Origin: Dugong dugon
Lineage: Eukaryota; Chordata; Mammalia; Sirenia; Dugongidae
Assembly (NCBI GenBank): GCA_030035585.1
Contig: CM057474.1
Span: 7,672,001 to 7,736,000 of the forward strand
Direction of reading: 5' to 3'
DNA: 64,000 nt
Within the stretch, counting starts at the first letter, position 1; each line of letters begins with the position of its first letter. The notes under the pieces are model-generated. The model saw nothing but the letters and a program-made list of their open reading frames with translations, searched no databases and was not told the origin of the DNA. The translations under genes were made by a program, and so were the position numbers. Positions 23,379-33,405 of this stretch are shown here, piece by piece.

Positions 23379-23478
23379 AGGATTGTGAGGATGGTGCAGG
23401 ACTTGACGGTGTTTCGTTCTGTTGCACATGGGGTCGCTATGTGTCAGAGCCGACTTGACGGCACCTGAGAACAACAAT
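23379..23478 (+). mobile_element. RTE LINE, short 3'-end fragment
   Basis: 'gattgtgaggatggtgcagg', 'gtttcgttctgttgcacatg', then the terminal box 'gccgacttgacggcacctga' and 'gaacaacaatag'. It keeps CpG sites, so it is younger than the fragments at 1053 and 9411. Confidence 0.88.
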
Positions 23479-23639
23479 AGTTTTGGGGCAGCTCTTAATC
23501 AGAGGTTTTATAAAATTCGGAGAGAGGAATGTTTAAGGCATTTGTAGGTATGTTTAGAGGGGCTACAGTGTTGGTAGGTGGCATTCTGTCTCTTCTGAGG
23601 TAAAATGCCTGGGGATTTTATGGATAAGGGGAGGAGCAG

Positions 23640-23910
23640 GGAGGATAACACATACTACCTAATGCAACACTTGTTTTGTATCATGGACTAGTTTCAGAGC
23701 TTTATACATGAGCTCATTTAGTATTTATTATAACCTCACAAGGGAGGTACTATTAATATTTGCATTTTTTAGGTAAGGAAACTGAAGCACAGTAATTTAA
23801 GTGACTTGTCCAAGTATATACAGGTAGTTCAGTAAAGTAGCTGATACTCAAATCCAGGTGGTTAGCTCCAGAATCCGGATTCTTGAGCACTGTGATTTAC
23901 TATCTATCTT
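23640..23910 (+). mobile_element. MIR SINE, near full length
   Basis: 'acatgagctcatttagtatt', 'ataacctcacaagggaggta', 'ggtaaggaaactgaagcaca' and 'tcaaatccaggtggttagct' occur in the full MIR order. Confidence 0.85.
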
Positions 23911-24225
23911 ATATTGAAGTTCAGGGCTGGGATAACTGATCATTAGATGAGAGAATGCTTCCTGGGTTAGATTATCCAGTGTGGGGATGGGTGGGGGAAG
24001 GAGATATAGTTGTTTGAGAAGTGGGTGGTTTGGACAGACTTGCAGTTTGTTGAGTTCATGCTTCTCATTGGATGAGTATATTGGTTGTGGTAAAACAAGA
24101 CTAAATTAGAAGGAGTATGGTTGGAAAGTAAACATCTGATCTGAAATAAAGGGGGAAAGATTCAGAAAACAAGGTGAGCTTTTCAGGTGATAGAAAAAGA
24201 GACTAATGTAAGTGGTTTAAATTGT

Positions 24226-24398
24226 AAAAACAACCAAACCAAAACCCATTGCCGTTGAGTCGATCCTGACTCATAGTGACCCTGTAAGGCAGGTTAGAAC
24301 TGCCCCATAGAGTTTCCAAGGAACGCCTGGTGGGTTTGAACTGCTAACCTCTTGGTTAGCAGCAGTGGCACTTAACCACTGCACCACCAGGGTTTCCA
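24226..24398 (-). mobile_element. AfroSINE, short type
   Basis: Reversed tail 'aaccaaaccaaaacccattg', box 'gagtcgatcctgactcatag', 'agagtttccaaggaacgcc' and head ending 'caccaccagggtttcc'. It forms an inverted pair with the plus-strand SINE at 24626. Confidence 0.92.
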
Positions 24399-24625
24399 AA
24401 AAAACCCAAGCCTCTCTGAAATCAGTCTGGGGATAAAGAGAACACAGGAGACATATTCCAGTACTGCAAAAAGAGTAACGGCAGATGAAAGTTTTTTGTT
24501 GTTGTTGTTGTTGACAGTAAAGTTTCTGAGTCGTTCAAGACCTAAAGATATAAAGAGCTGAGGAAAAGCCAGTCCTTGGGGAAAGGCACATGGCAAAAGT
24601 ATTGGGCCTGACTGGGCTTGGAAGT

Positions 24626-24793
24626 GGAGCCCTGGTGGCGCAGTGGTTAAGAGCTCTGCTGCTGACCAAAAGGTCAGCAGTTCAAACACACCAGCTGCTC
24701 CTTGGAAACCCTATGGAGCAGTTCTGGTCTGTCTCATAAGGTCACTGTAAGTCAGAATTGACTCTAAGGCAATGGGGTTTGGTTTGGTTTGGG
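24626..24793 (+). mobile_element. AfroSINE, short type
   Basis: 'gagccctggtggcgcagtgg' (A box), 'gtcagcagttcaaacacacc' (B box), 'ctccttggaaaccctatgga' and tail 'gggtttggtttggtttgggg'. Well preserved. The next SINE starts 8 bp downstream. Confidence 0.94.
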
Positions 24794-24801
24794 GTTCAAG
24801 G

Positions 24802-24996
24802 TGGAGTCCCTAGGTGGTGCAAACAGTTATTGTGCTCAGCTGCTAACTGAAAGTTTGGAGATTCAAATTGACCCAGAAATGCCTTAGAAGAAAGTCCTGG
24901 TGATCTACTTCTGAAAAATCAGCCACTGAAGACCCTATGGAGCAGTTTTACTCTGACCATGAGCTGGGGACGACTCAACAGCAACTGGTTAGTTAG
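24802..24996 (+). mobile_element. AfroSINE, long type
   Basis: 'gagtccctaggtggtgcaaa' head, 'tgatctacttctgaaaaatc' centre, 'tatggagcagttttactctg', then tail 'gacgactcaacagcaactgg'. Directly follows the short-type SINE in the same orientation. Confidence 0.9.
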
Positions 24997-25101
24997 GTTG
25001 GACCTCAAGGGGCACAGACTTTCAAAGATCCAGCATCTGGTTTGTTCAGAAATTTATTGAGGACAATTCTCCATCTGAAACCAAACAAATAAAATCTTGT
25101 T

Positions 25102-26704
25102 GCTGTTGTTAGGTGCCATCGAGTCAGTTTTGATTCATAGCAACCCCATGTACAATAGAACGAAACACTGCCCTGTCCTGTGCCATCCTCACAATCGTTG
25201 TTATGCTTGAGCCCATCATTGCAGCCACTGTGTCAATCCATCTCCTTGAGGATCTTCCTCTTTTTCTCTGATCCTCTACTTACCAAGCATGATGTCCTTC
25301 TCCAGAGACTGGACCCTGCTGACAACATGTCCAAAGTACATGAGATGTAGTCTCCCCATCCTTGCCTCTAAAGAGCACTCTGGCTGTGCTTCTTCCAAGA
25401 CAGATTTGTTTTGTCTTTTGCCAGTCCGTGCTATATTCAATATTCTTTGCCAACACCACAATTCAAAGGCATCAGTGCTTCCATCTTCCTTATTCATTGT
25501 CCAGCTTTCACATGTATATGAGGCGATTGAAAACACCATGACTTGGGTCAGGCGCACCTTAGTCTTCAAAATCACGTCTTCATTTTTCAACACTTTAAAA
25601 AGGTCTTTTGCAGCAGATTTCCCCAATGCAATGTGTCTGTTGATTTCTTGACTGCTGCTTCCATGGATGTTGATTGTGGATCCAAGTGAAATGAAATCCT
25701 TGACAACTTCAATCTTTTCTCCGTTTATCATGATGTTGCATATTGGTCCGGTTGTGAGAATTTTGGTTTTCTTTATGTTGAGGTGTAATCCAAACTGAAG
25801 GCTGTGGTCTTTGATCTTCATCAGTAAGCACTTCAAGTCCTCTTCACTTTCAGCAAGCAAGGTTGTGTCATCTGCATAATGCAGGTTGTTAAGGAGTCTT
25901 CCTCCAATCCTGATGCCTCATTCTTCTTCATAGAGTCCAGCTTCTCAGATTATATTGCTCAGCATACAGACTGAATAAGTGTGGCGAAAAGATATAACCC
26001 TGACCCACACCTTTCCTGACTGTAAGCCACACAGTACTCCCTGTTCTGTTCGAATGACTGCCTCTTGATCTATGTACAGGTTCCTCATGAATAAAATTAA
26101 TGGTTCTGGAATTCCCATTCTTCACAATTTTATCCATAATTTTTTATGACCCACACAGTCAAATGCCTTTGCATAGTCAATAAAACACAGGTAAACATCT
26201 TTCTGGTATTCTCTGCTTTCAGCCAGGATCCATTTGACATCAACAATGGCAACTCTGGTTCCACAGCCCCTTCTGAATTTGGCTTAAATTTCTAGCAGTT
26301 CCCTGTTGATATACTGCTGGAGCTGCTTTTGAATGATCTTCAGCAAAATTTACTAGCGTGTGATATTAATGATATTGCTTGCTAATGTCGGCTTTCAGTT
26401 GGGTCACCTTTCTTTGGAATAGGCATAAATATGGATCTCTTCCAGTCAGCTGGCCAGGTAGCTGTCTTCCAAATTTCTTGGCATAGACGAGGGAGTACTT
26501 CCAGCCCTGCATAAGTTTGTTGAAACATTTCAACTGGTATTCCATCAATTCCTAGAACCTTTTTTTTGGCCAGTGCCTTCAGCGCAGCTTGGACCTCTTC
26601 CTTCAGTACCATCAATTCCTGATCATATGCTACCTCCTGAAACGTTTGAACGTGGACCAATTCTTTTTTCTTATAGTGACTCTATGTATTTCTTCCATCT
26701 TCTT
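25102..26704 (-). mobile_element. RTE LINE 'A', 3' half, cut by an L1
   Basis: Minus-strand RTE from its 3' end at 25102 to about 26704 in the RT fingers, where L1 sequence begins. The YADD codons are intact (reversed at 25867-25878), and the 194-codon frame at 25276-25860 covers the C-terminal domain. The left border 'aaataaaatcttgtt' (25087-25101) has its exact partner not next to this piece but at 32378-32392, beyond the L1 and a second RTE. The missing 5' half of this copy is therefore expected to lie, wholly or partly, inside the block that ends at 32377. Confidence 0.9.
25276..25860 (-). pseudogene. RTE reverse transcriptase palm-to-C-terminus remnant
   Basis: A 194-codon frame: 'LAESEEDLKCLLMKIKDHSL' just after the YADD box, 'LHLNIKKTKILTTGP', 'ASYTCESWTMNKED', 'FELWCWQRILNIA' and a final 'QSLEKDIMLGK'. 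In the family, the 'CWRRIL' and 'ARMxRLxLxYFGHV' blocks mark the C-terminal domain. Stops lie on both sides; there is no endonuclease in frame. Confidence 0.85.
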
Positions 26705-26706
26705 CT

Positions 26707-28656
26707 CTTTTTTTAATTGTACTTTAGATGAAGGTTTACAGACCAAACTAGCTTCTTATTAAACAATTAGCACACATATTGTTTTGTGATATTGGTTACC
26801 AATCCCACAACATGTCAACACTCTCCACTTCTGGACCTTGGGTTCCCTATTACCAGCTTTCCTGTCCCCTCCTGCATTCTAGTCCTTTCCCCTGGGCTGG
26901 TGTGCCCCTTTAGTCTCATTTTGTTTTATGGGCCTGTCTAATCTTTGGCTGAAGGGTGAACCTCAGCAGTGACTTCAGTACTGAGCTAAAAGAGTGTTCA
27001 GGGGCCATACTCTTGGGGCTTCTCCAGTTTCTGTCGGGGTCTTTTTTTGTGAGTTAGAATTGTGTTTTACATTTTTTCTCCAGCTCTGTCTGGTACTCTC
27101 TATTGTGATCCCTGTCAGAGCAGTCAGTGGTGGTAGCGACACACCATCTAGTTGTGCTGGACTTAGTCTGGTGGAGGCTGTGGTAGTTGTGGTATATTAG
27201 TCCTTTGGACTAATCTTTCCCTTATGTCTTTGGTTTTCTTCATTTTTTCTTACTCCTGAAGGGGTGAGACCAGTGGAGAATCTTAGATGGCTGCTCACAG
27301 GCTTTGAAGACCCCAGACGCTACTCACCAATGTAGAATGTAGAACATTTTCTTTATAAACTATGTTATGCCACTTGAGCTAGATGTTCTCTGAGACCATG
27401 GTCCCCACAGCCCTCAGCCCAGTAATTCTGTCCCTCAGGAAGTTTGGAAGTGTCTATGAAGCTTCCATGACCTTACCCTGAACAAGTTGCGCTGACTTCC
27501 CCAGTATTGTGTACTGTCTTACCCTTCACCAAAGTAACCTCTTATCTACTGCCTATTTAGTTCTTTTCCATTCCCACCCCTCCACTCCCTCATAACCAAA
27601 CATTTTCATGAGTTTTTATAGTAGTGATCTCATACAATGTTTGTCCTTTTGTGATTGACTTATTTCAGTCAGTATAATGCCCTCCAGATTCATCCATGTT
27701 GTGAGATGCTTCTCAGATTCGTCATTGTTCTTTAATGTTTTGTAGTACTCCATTGTGTGTATGTACCACAGTTTGTATTCATTCATCTACTGATGGGCAT
27801 TAGGGTGTTTCCATTTTTTTGCTATTGTGAACAATGCTGCAGTGAACATGGGTGTGCATGTGTCTATTCATGTGAAAGCTCTTATTTCTCTAGGATATCT
27901 CTGGGATTGCTGGATCATATCGTATTTCTATTTCTAACTTTCTAAGGAGGCACCGTATCATTTTCCAAAATGGTTGTATCATTTTGCATTCCCACCAGCA
28001 ATGCATGAGTTCCAATCTCCCTGCAGCCTCTCCAACGTTTGTTATTTTCTGTTTTTTTGATTCTTGACAGTAATGCCAGAGTGAGATGGTATCTCATAGT
28101 GGTTTTGATTTGCATTCCTCTAATGGCTAGTGAACTTATGCATTTCCTCATGTGTCTGTTAGCCGCTTTTGAGTGTTTTCTTTGGTGAAGTGTCTGTTTA
28201 TTTCCTTTGCCCATTTTTTAATTGGATTATTTGTCTTTTTGTTGTAGAGGTGTTGGATTTTCCTGTAGGTTTTAGAGATTAGACCTTTGTCAGATCTGTC
28301 ATAGCCAAAATTTTTCTCCCAGTCTGTAGGTTCTCTTTTTACACTTTTGGTGAAGTCTTTCGATGAGCATAAGTGTTTAGTTTGTAGAAGATCCCAGTTA
28401 TCTAGTTAATCTTCTGGAGTTTGTGTGTTGTTAATTATGGTTCGTATCCTGTTAATGCTGTGTATTAGGGACTCTAATGTTGATCCTATTTTTAATTCTG
28501 TGATCTTTATAGTTTTTGATTTTATATTTAGGTCTTCGATCTGTTTTGAATTAGTTTTTGTGTACGATGTGAGATATGAGTCTTATTTCACTTTTTTGCA
28601 AATGGACATCCAGTTTTGCCAGCACCATTTTTTGGAAAGACTGTCTTTTCCCCATT
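26707..28656 (-). mobile_element. L1 LINE, 3' UTR plus end of ORF2, part 1
   Basis: Plus strand shows a T run at 26707 (reversed poly-A), the L1 3' UTR shared with 44944-45875, then older L1 3'-UTR text such as 'ggattgctggatcatatcg' and 'gagatggtatctcatagtgg'. The end of ORF2 follows in reverse ('caaatggacatccagttttgc' region near 28600). The L1 entered the RTE at 26704 and is interrupted at 28657 by a solo LTR. It is 5' truncated or deleted at 29178. Reading frames are broken throughout. Confidence 0.9.
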
Positions 28657-29137
28657 TGTGATGGTTAATATTCTGTGTCAACTTGGCTGGGCCATGATTC
28701 TCAGTGTTTATACGTGATCACTCGCATGATTGAGTATTCTGTGAGTAACCAATCAGTTGAAAGGGAGTTTCCTTGAGGATGTGGCCTGCATCCAAATATA
28801 AACAGGTGTTCTGGCTTTTTGCTCACTCTGGATCCTGTGGCTGCCTCCTGCTCATCTGGCCTCCAGTTCTTGGACTTGAGCTATCAGCTTATCTGCTGAT
28901 CCTGGGATTCATCGAACTTCACAGCCTGTGAGTGGAGTCCTGCTCTGTGACCTGCCGATCTTGGGATCACCAGCCCCTGCGGCTATGTGAATCCAGAGAA
29001 GCCTCTATCCTAAACCACAGACTTGGGATGTTCCAGCCTCTACAATTGTGTGGGCTGTTTCTTTGATATAAATCTCTCTATAAATATGTTTATACGCTTT
29101 ACTGGTTTTGTTTTTCTAGAGAACCCAGCCTAAGACA
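28657..29137 (+). mobile_element. Solo LTR, MaLR/ERVL-like, 481 bp
   Basis: Begins TGTGATGG and ends AAGACA, with a perfect 5-bp target-site duplication 'ccatt' at 28652-28656 and 29138-29142. Inside are a CCAAT box (28749 region), a TATA-like 'ccaaatataaac' near 28793 and an AT-rich 3' part with 'gatataaatctctctataaa' near 29067. TG...CA ends and 5-bp duplications are typical of ERVL/MaLR LTRs. No internal retroviral sequence is present, so it is a solo LTR left by recombination. It shares an 18-bp block with the LTR at 35812. Confidence 0.8.
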
Positions 29138-29142
29138 CCATT

Positions 29143-29178
29143 CAATGGACTTTGGGGCCTTGTCAAAGATCAGGTGAC
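29143..29178 (-). mobile_element. L1 LINE, part 2 (right of LTR)
   Basis: 'ggggccttgtcaaagatcagg' is the next part of the reversed L1 ORF2 end after the LTR, showing that the LTR inserted into the L1. The L1 stops at 29178 where the second RTE begins. Confidence 0.75.
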
Positions 29179-29740
29179 GGTTGTTGTTGTTGTTAGGTGC
29201 TGTCAAGTCGGTTACGACTCATAGCGACCGTATGCACCACAGAAACACTTCCCGGTCCTTTGCCATGCTCACAATCCTTCTTATGCTTGAGCCCATTGTT
29301 GCAGCCACTGTGTCAGTCCATCTCATTGAGGGTCTTCCTCTTTTTCACTGACCCTGTACTCTACCAAACATGATGCCCTTCTCCAGGGACGGCTCCCCTC
29401 TGACAACATGTCCAAAGTATGTAAGGCATGGTTTCACCATCCTTCCTTCTAAGCAGCATTCTAGTTGTACTTGTTCCAAGACAGATTTGTTCATTCTTTT
29501 GGCAGTCCGGGGTATATTCAATGTTCTTCATCAACACCACAATTCAAAGACGTCAATTCTTGGGTCTTCCTTATTCATTGCCCAGCTTTTACATGCATAT
29601 GATGCGATTGAAAATACGTTAGCGTTCAAGGTGACATCTTTGCTTTTCAATACTTTAAAGAGGTCTTTTGCAGCAGATTTGCCAAATGCAATGCAACTTT
29701 TGATTTCCTGATGGCTGCTTCCATGGGTGTTGATTGTGGA

Positions 29741-30178
29741 TCAAAGTAAAATGAAATCCTTGACAACTTCAATCTTTTCTCCGTTTATTATGATGTTGCT
29801 TATTGGTCCAGTTGTGAAAATTTTGGTTTTCTTTATGTTGAGGTGTAATCCATACTGAAGGCTGTGGTCTTTGATCTTCTTCAGTAAGTGCTTCAAGTCC
29901 TCTTCACTTTCAGCAAGCAAAATTGTGTCATCTGCATATTGAAGGTTGTTAATGAGTCTTCCACAAATCCTGATGCCCCTTTCTTCTTCATATAGTCCAG
30001 TATCTCGGATTATTTGCTCAACACACAGATTGAATAGGTACAGTGAAAGGATGCAACCCTGACGCACACCTTTCCTGACTTTAAACCACACAGTATCCCC
30101 TTGTTCTGTCCAAACAGCTGCCTCTTGATCTGTGTACAGGTTCCTCGTGAGCACAAGTAAGTGTTTTGGAATTTCCAT
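29741..30178 (-). pseudogene. RTE reverse transcriptase palm remnant with YADD
   Basis: A 145-codon frame: 'VRKGVRQGCILSLYLFNL' (RT motif around RQG), 'EERGIRICGRLINNLQYADD' with the two catalytic aspartates, then 'EEDLKHLLKKIKDHSLQYG'. The active-site box is complete, yet the upstream fingers and endonuclease are in other frames. Confidence 0.88.
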
Positions 30179-31756
30179 TTTTCACAATGTCATCGATAAT
30201 TTGTTATGATCCACACAATCGAATGCTTTTGCATAGTCAATAAAACACAGGTAAATATCTTTCTGGTATTCTCTGCTTTCAACCAGGATCTATCTGACAT
30301 TAGCAGTGATATCCCTGGTTCCACGTCCTCTTCAGAATCCAGCCTAAATTTCTGGCAGTTCCCTGTCAATATACTGCTGCAGCCGCTTTTGAATGATTTC
30401 AGAAAAATTTTACTTGCATGTGATATTAATGATATTGTTCAATAATTTCCACATCCTGTTGGATCACCTTTCTTGGGACTAGGCATAAATATGGATCTCT
30501 TCCAGGTAGCTGTCTTCCAAATTTCTTGGCATAGATGAGTGAGCACTTCCAGTGCTGCATCCATTTGTTGAAACATCTCAGTTGATATTCTGTGAATTCC
30601 TGGAGGCTTGTTTTTCACCCATGCCTTCAGTGCAGCTTGGACTTCTTCCTTTAGTACCATCGGTTCCTGATCATATGCTACCTCTTGAAATGGTTGAACA
30701 TTGACCAGTTTTTTTTTCAGTACGGTGACTCTGTGTATTCCTTCCATCTTCTTTTGATGCTTCCTGCTTTGTTCAGTATTTTGGCCATAGAATCCTTCAC
30801 TATTTCAGCTCGAGGCTTGAATTTTTTCTTCAGTTCTTTCAGCTTGAGAAATGCCAAGTGTCTTCTTCCCTTTTCCTTTGCTAATTCCAGGTCTTTGCAC
30901 GTGTCCTAATAATACTTTACTTTGTTTTCTTGAATCACCCTTTGAAATCTTCTGTTCAGCTCTTTTTCTTCGTCATTTCTTCATTTTGCTTTAGCTACTT
31001 GACCTTCAGGGCAAGTTTCAGAGTCTCTTCTGACGTCCATTTTGGTCTTTTCTTTCTTTCTTGTCTTTTTAATGACCTCTTGCTTCTTTATGTATGATGT
31101 CCTTGATGCCATTCCACAGCTCATCTGGTCTTTGGTCATTAGTATTCAATGTGTCACACCTATTCTTGAGGTGGTCTCTTAATTCAGGTGGGATATACTC
31201 AAGGTCATACTTTAGCTCTCGTGGACTTGTTATAATTTTCTTCATCTTCAACTTGAACTTGCATATGAGCAACTGATGGTCTGTTCCATAGCCAGCTCCT
31301 GACCTTGTTCTGACTGATGATATTAAGCGTTTCCTTCGTCTCTTTCCACGGATGTGGTCGATTTGATGCCTCTCTATTCCATCTGGCGAGGTCCACTTGT
31401 ATAGTTGCCATTTATGTTGTTGTAAAAAGAATTTGCAATGAATACGTCTTTGGTCTTACAAAATTCTATCATGCAATTTTTGGCATCATTTCTATCAGCA
31501 AGGCCATATTTTCCAAGTACTGATCATTCTTTGTTTCCGACTTTCACATTCCTATCACCAATAATTATCAATGCATCATCCTGATTGTATGTTTGATCAA
31601 TTTCAAAGTGCAGAAGTTGGTAAAAATCTTCAGTTTCTTCATCTTTGGCCTCAGTGGTTTGTGCATAAATTTGAATATAGTCATATTAACTGGCCTTCCT
31701 TGTAGGCATATGGCTATTATCCTATTACCGAAAGTGTTGTACTTCAGGATGGATCT

Positions 31757-31945
31757 TCAAATGTTCTTTTTGACTATAAATGCAACACCATTCCTCTTCA
31801 CTTTGTCATTCCTGGCATAGTAGACCATATGATTGTCCGATTCAGAACGGCTAATGTCAGTCCATGTCTGCTCACTAATGCCTAGGATATCGATGTTTAT
31901 GCATTCCGTTTCATTCTTGACGATTTCCAATTTTCCTAGATTCAT
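31757..31945 (-). pseudogene. RTE endonuclease N-terminal remnant
   Basis: 'NETECINIDILGISEQTW' and 'SDNHMVYYARNDKVKRNGVAF' mark the apurinic-type endonuclease start. The 'ISE' acidic residue is kept; the following domain is interrupted. Confidence 0.8.
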
Positions 31946-32392
31946 ACTTCGTACATACCATGTTCTGATTATTAATGGATGTTTGCAGCTGTTTCTTCTC
32001 GTTTTGAATCATGCCACATCAGTAAATGATGGTCCCTAAAGCTTGACTCCATCCACGTCATGAAGGTCAACTGTACTTTGCAGGGACAGCTGTTCTCCAA
32101 TTGTATTTTTAGTGCCTTACAACCTGAGGGGCTTATCTTCTGGTACTATATCAGACAGTGCTGCTACTATTCATAAAGTTTTCACTGGCTAATTTTTTTT
32201 GGAAGTAGATCACCAGGTCCTTCTTCCTAGTCTGTCTTAGTCTGGAAGCTCAGCTGAAACCTGTCCACCATAGGTATCCCTGCTGATATTTGAATACTGG
32301 TGGCATAGCTTCCAGCATCACAGCATCATGCAAGCCCCCACAGACTGACAAGACTAGTGGGGGAAAGATACTATAGAAAATAAAATCTTGTT

Positions 32393-33405
32393 TTGATTGT
32401 CTCCTCAGATTTGTAGTGATTTTACTGCTCTAAAAGAGCAATCATTATGTGAAACTCAGATGTGGGGCTCCTTAGGGAACTGATGACATTCCAAACTTAG
32501 TATTTTACCCACCTGTTCAGTTGATGGATTATCCAGGGCACTATTATTTGCATCTGGTGTCATGACAAATACTAAATACATAAAAGTTGCAGGTCAGCAT
32601 CTCTGTTCAACTGGATTGCCTGCTCCTTGAGGACAGGGACCATAACTTCTATTTCTTTTGTATCCTTCATCCATATTTAAAATCTGGCAGACCTGGTGTC
32701 TGTCTTCAATGAATATGCAATCTAGTTAAAGAGAGATACAAAATTTCAACTATTTGGAACCTTTGTTATATAACCAAGAGACAAATACTTGTATACACTC
32801 ACAGTTAAGGTCCTGAGAGTAACATGGAAACAGTTGAAATCAAGTGGTATTAGTAAGTGACAATTTCTAAAAGAGGTAAATTCTGAATTTACTTTTAAGG
32901 GATTGACAACTGATTGAGGGGCTTCTGTAGAAACTTTAACTTCTGGTTCCTAGCACATCACCCATTTAAGAAAAGCAATTTCAACACAAACGAATGAAAC
33001 AATTGTTCCCTACATGTGTGCTTTGAACTGATTATAACTGTGCCAGAGAGAACCAGCTCTGAAGCTTATTTGATGTACTGGTATAGCATTGCTAATCTAT
33101 GCAGATCAGGGAGAAAATACAGAGTAGTTTGTAATTTGCAGGCCTGACTTAGTAAGAATAGTGGCATGGAGTAGTCTTTAATAAATTATTTAAGCAATTG
33201 ATTAGAGCAGTGAAAAAAAAATCCAAAAATTATTTTCTAAACTAATCTAATATGAATCACAAGAGATGAGGAATGACAGTTCATATTCCAAAGTCTCTTC
33301 CCAGAGACGATGACCTAGTAGGTCTGAGACAGGGCCCAAGTTTGGGAATCAATAACCAAAGAGTAAGTAAAACTAGTAATTATATTCCAGTAACTATTCT
33401 TCAAT
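32393..33405. other. Mostly unassigned; weak L2 trace
   Basis: About 1 kb between two large RTE blocks. 'gcctgctccttgaggacaggg' near 32619-32640 resembles the L2 3' end on plus; nothing else is recognised. Confidence 0.45.

Larger units (their letters stand above)
29179..32363 (-). mobile_element. RTE LINE 'B', full-length span, inactivated
   Basis: Runs from a TTG-repeat tail at 29179 to a 5' end near 32363 ('gactagtggggg' on plus; the 5' terminus of other copies also reads as a G/C run). Contains endonuclease (about 31950-31250) and RT (about 30900-29750). The YADD codons are intact (reversed, 29927-29938), but frames are broken at many points. A convincing duplication of its own is absent; instead the right end is followed, after 14 bp, by the partner of RTE A's left border. 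The right part may therefore belong to RTE A (see findings). Confidence 0.9.

Noticed and set aside
24372..24689. 105-codon minus-strand frame spanning both SINEs of the inverted pair.
   Set aside because: It uses SINE sequence at both ends and an AAC run between; typical frames over repeats, no domain.
29161..32370. 'aaagat' at 29163-29168 and 32364-32369 as the RTE B target-site duplication.
   Set aside because: Six bases only, and the left copy is separated from the RTE tail by about ten bases, whereas other duplications in the window abut the element.
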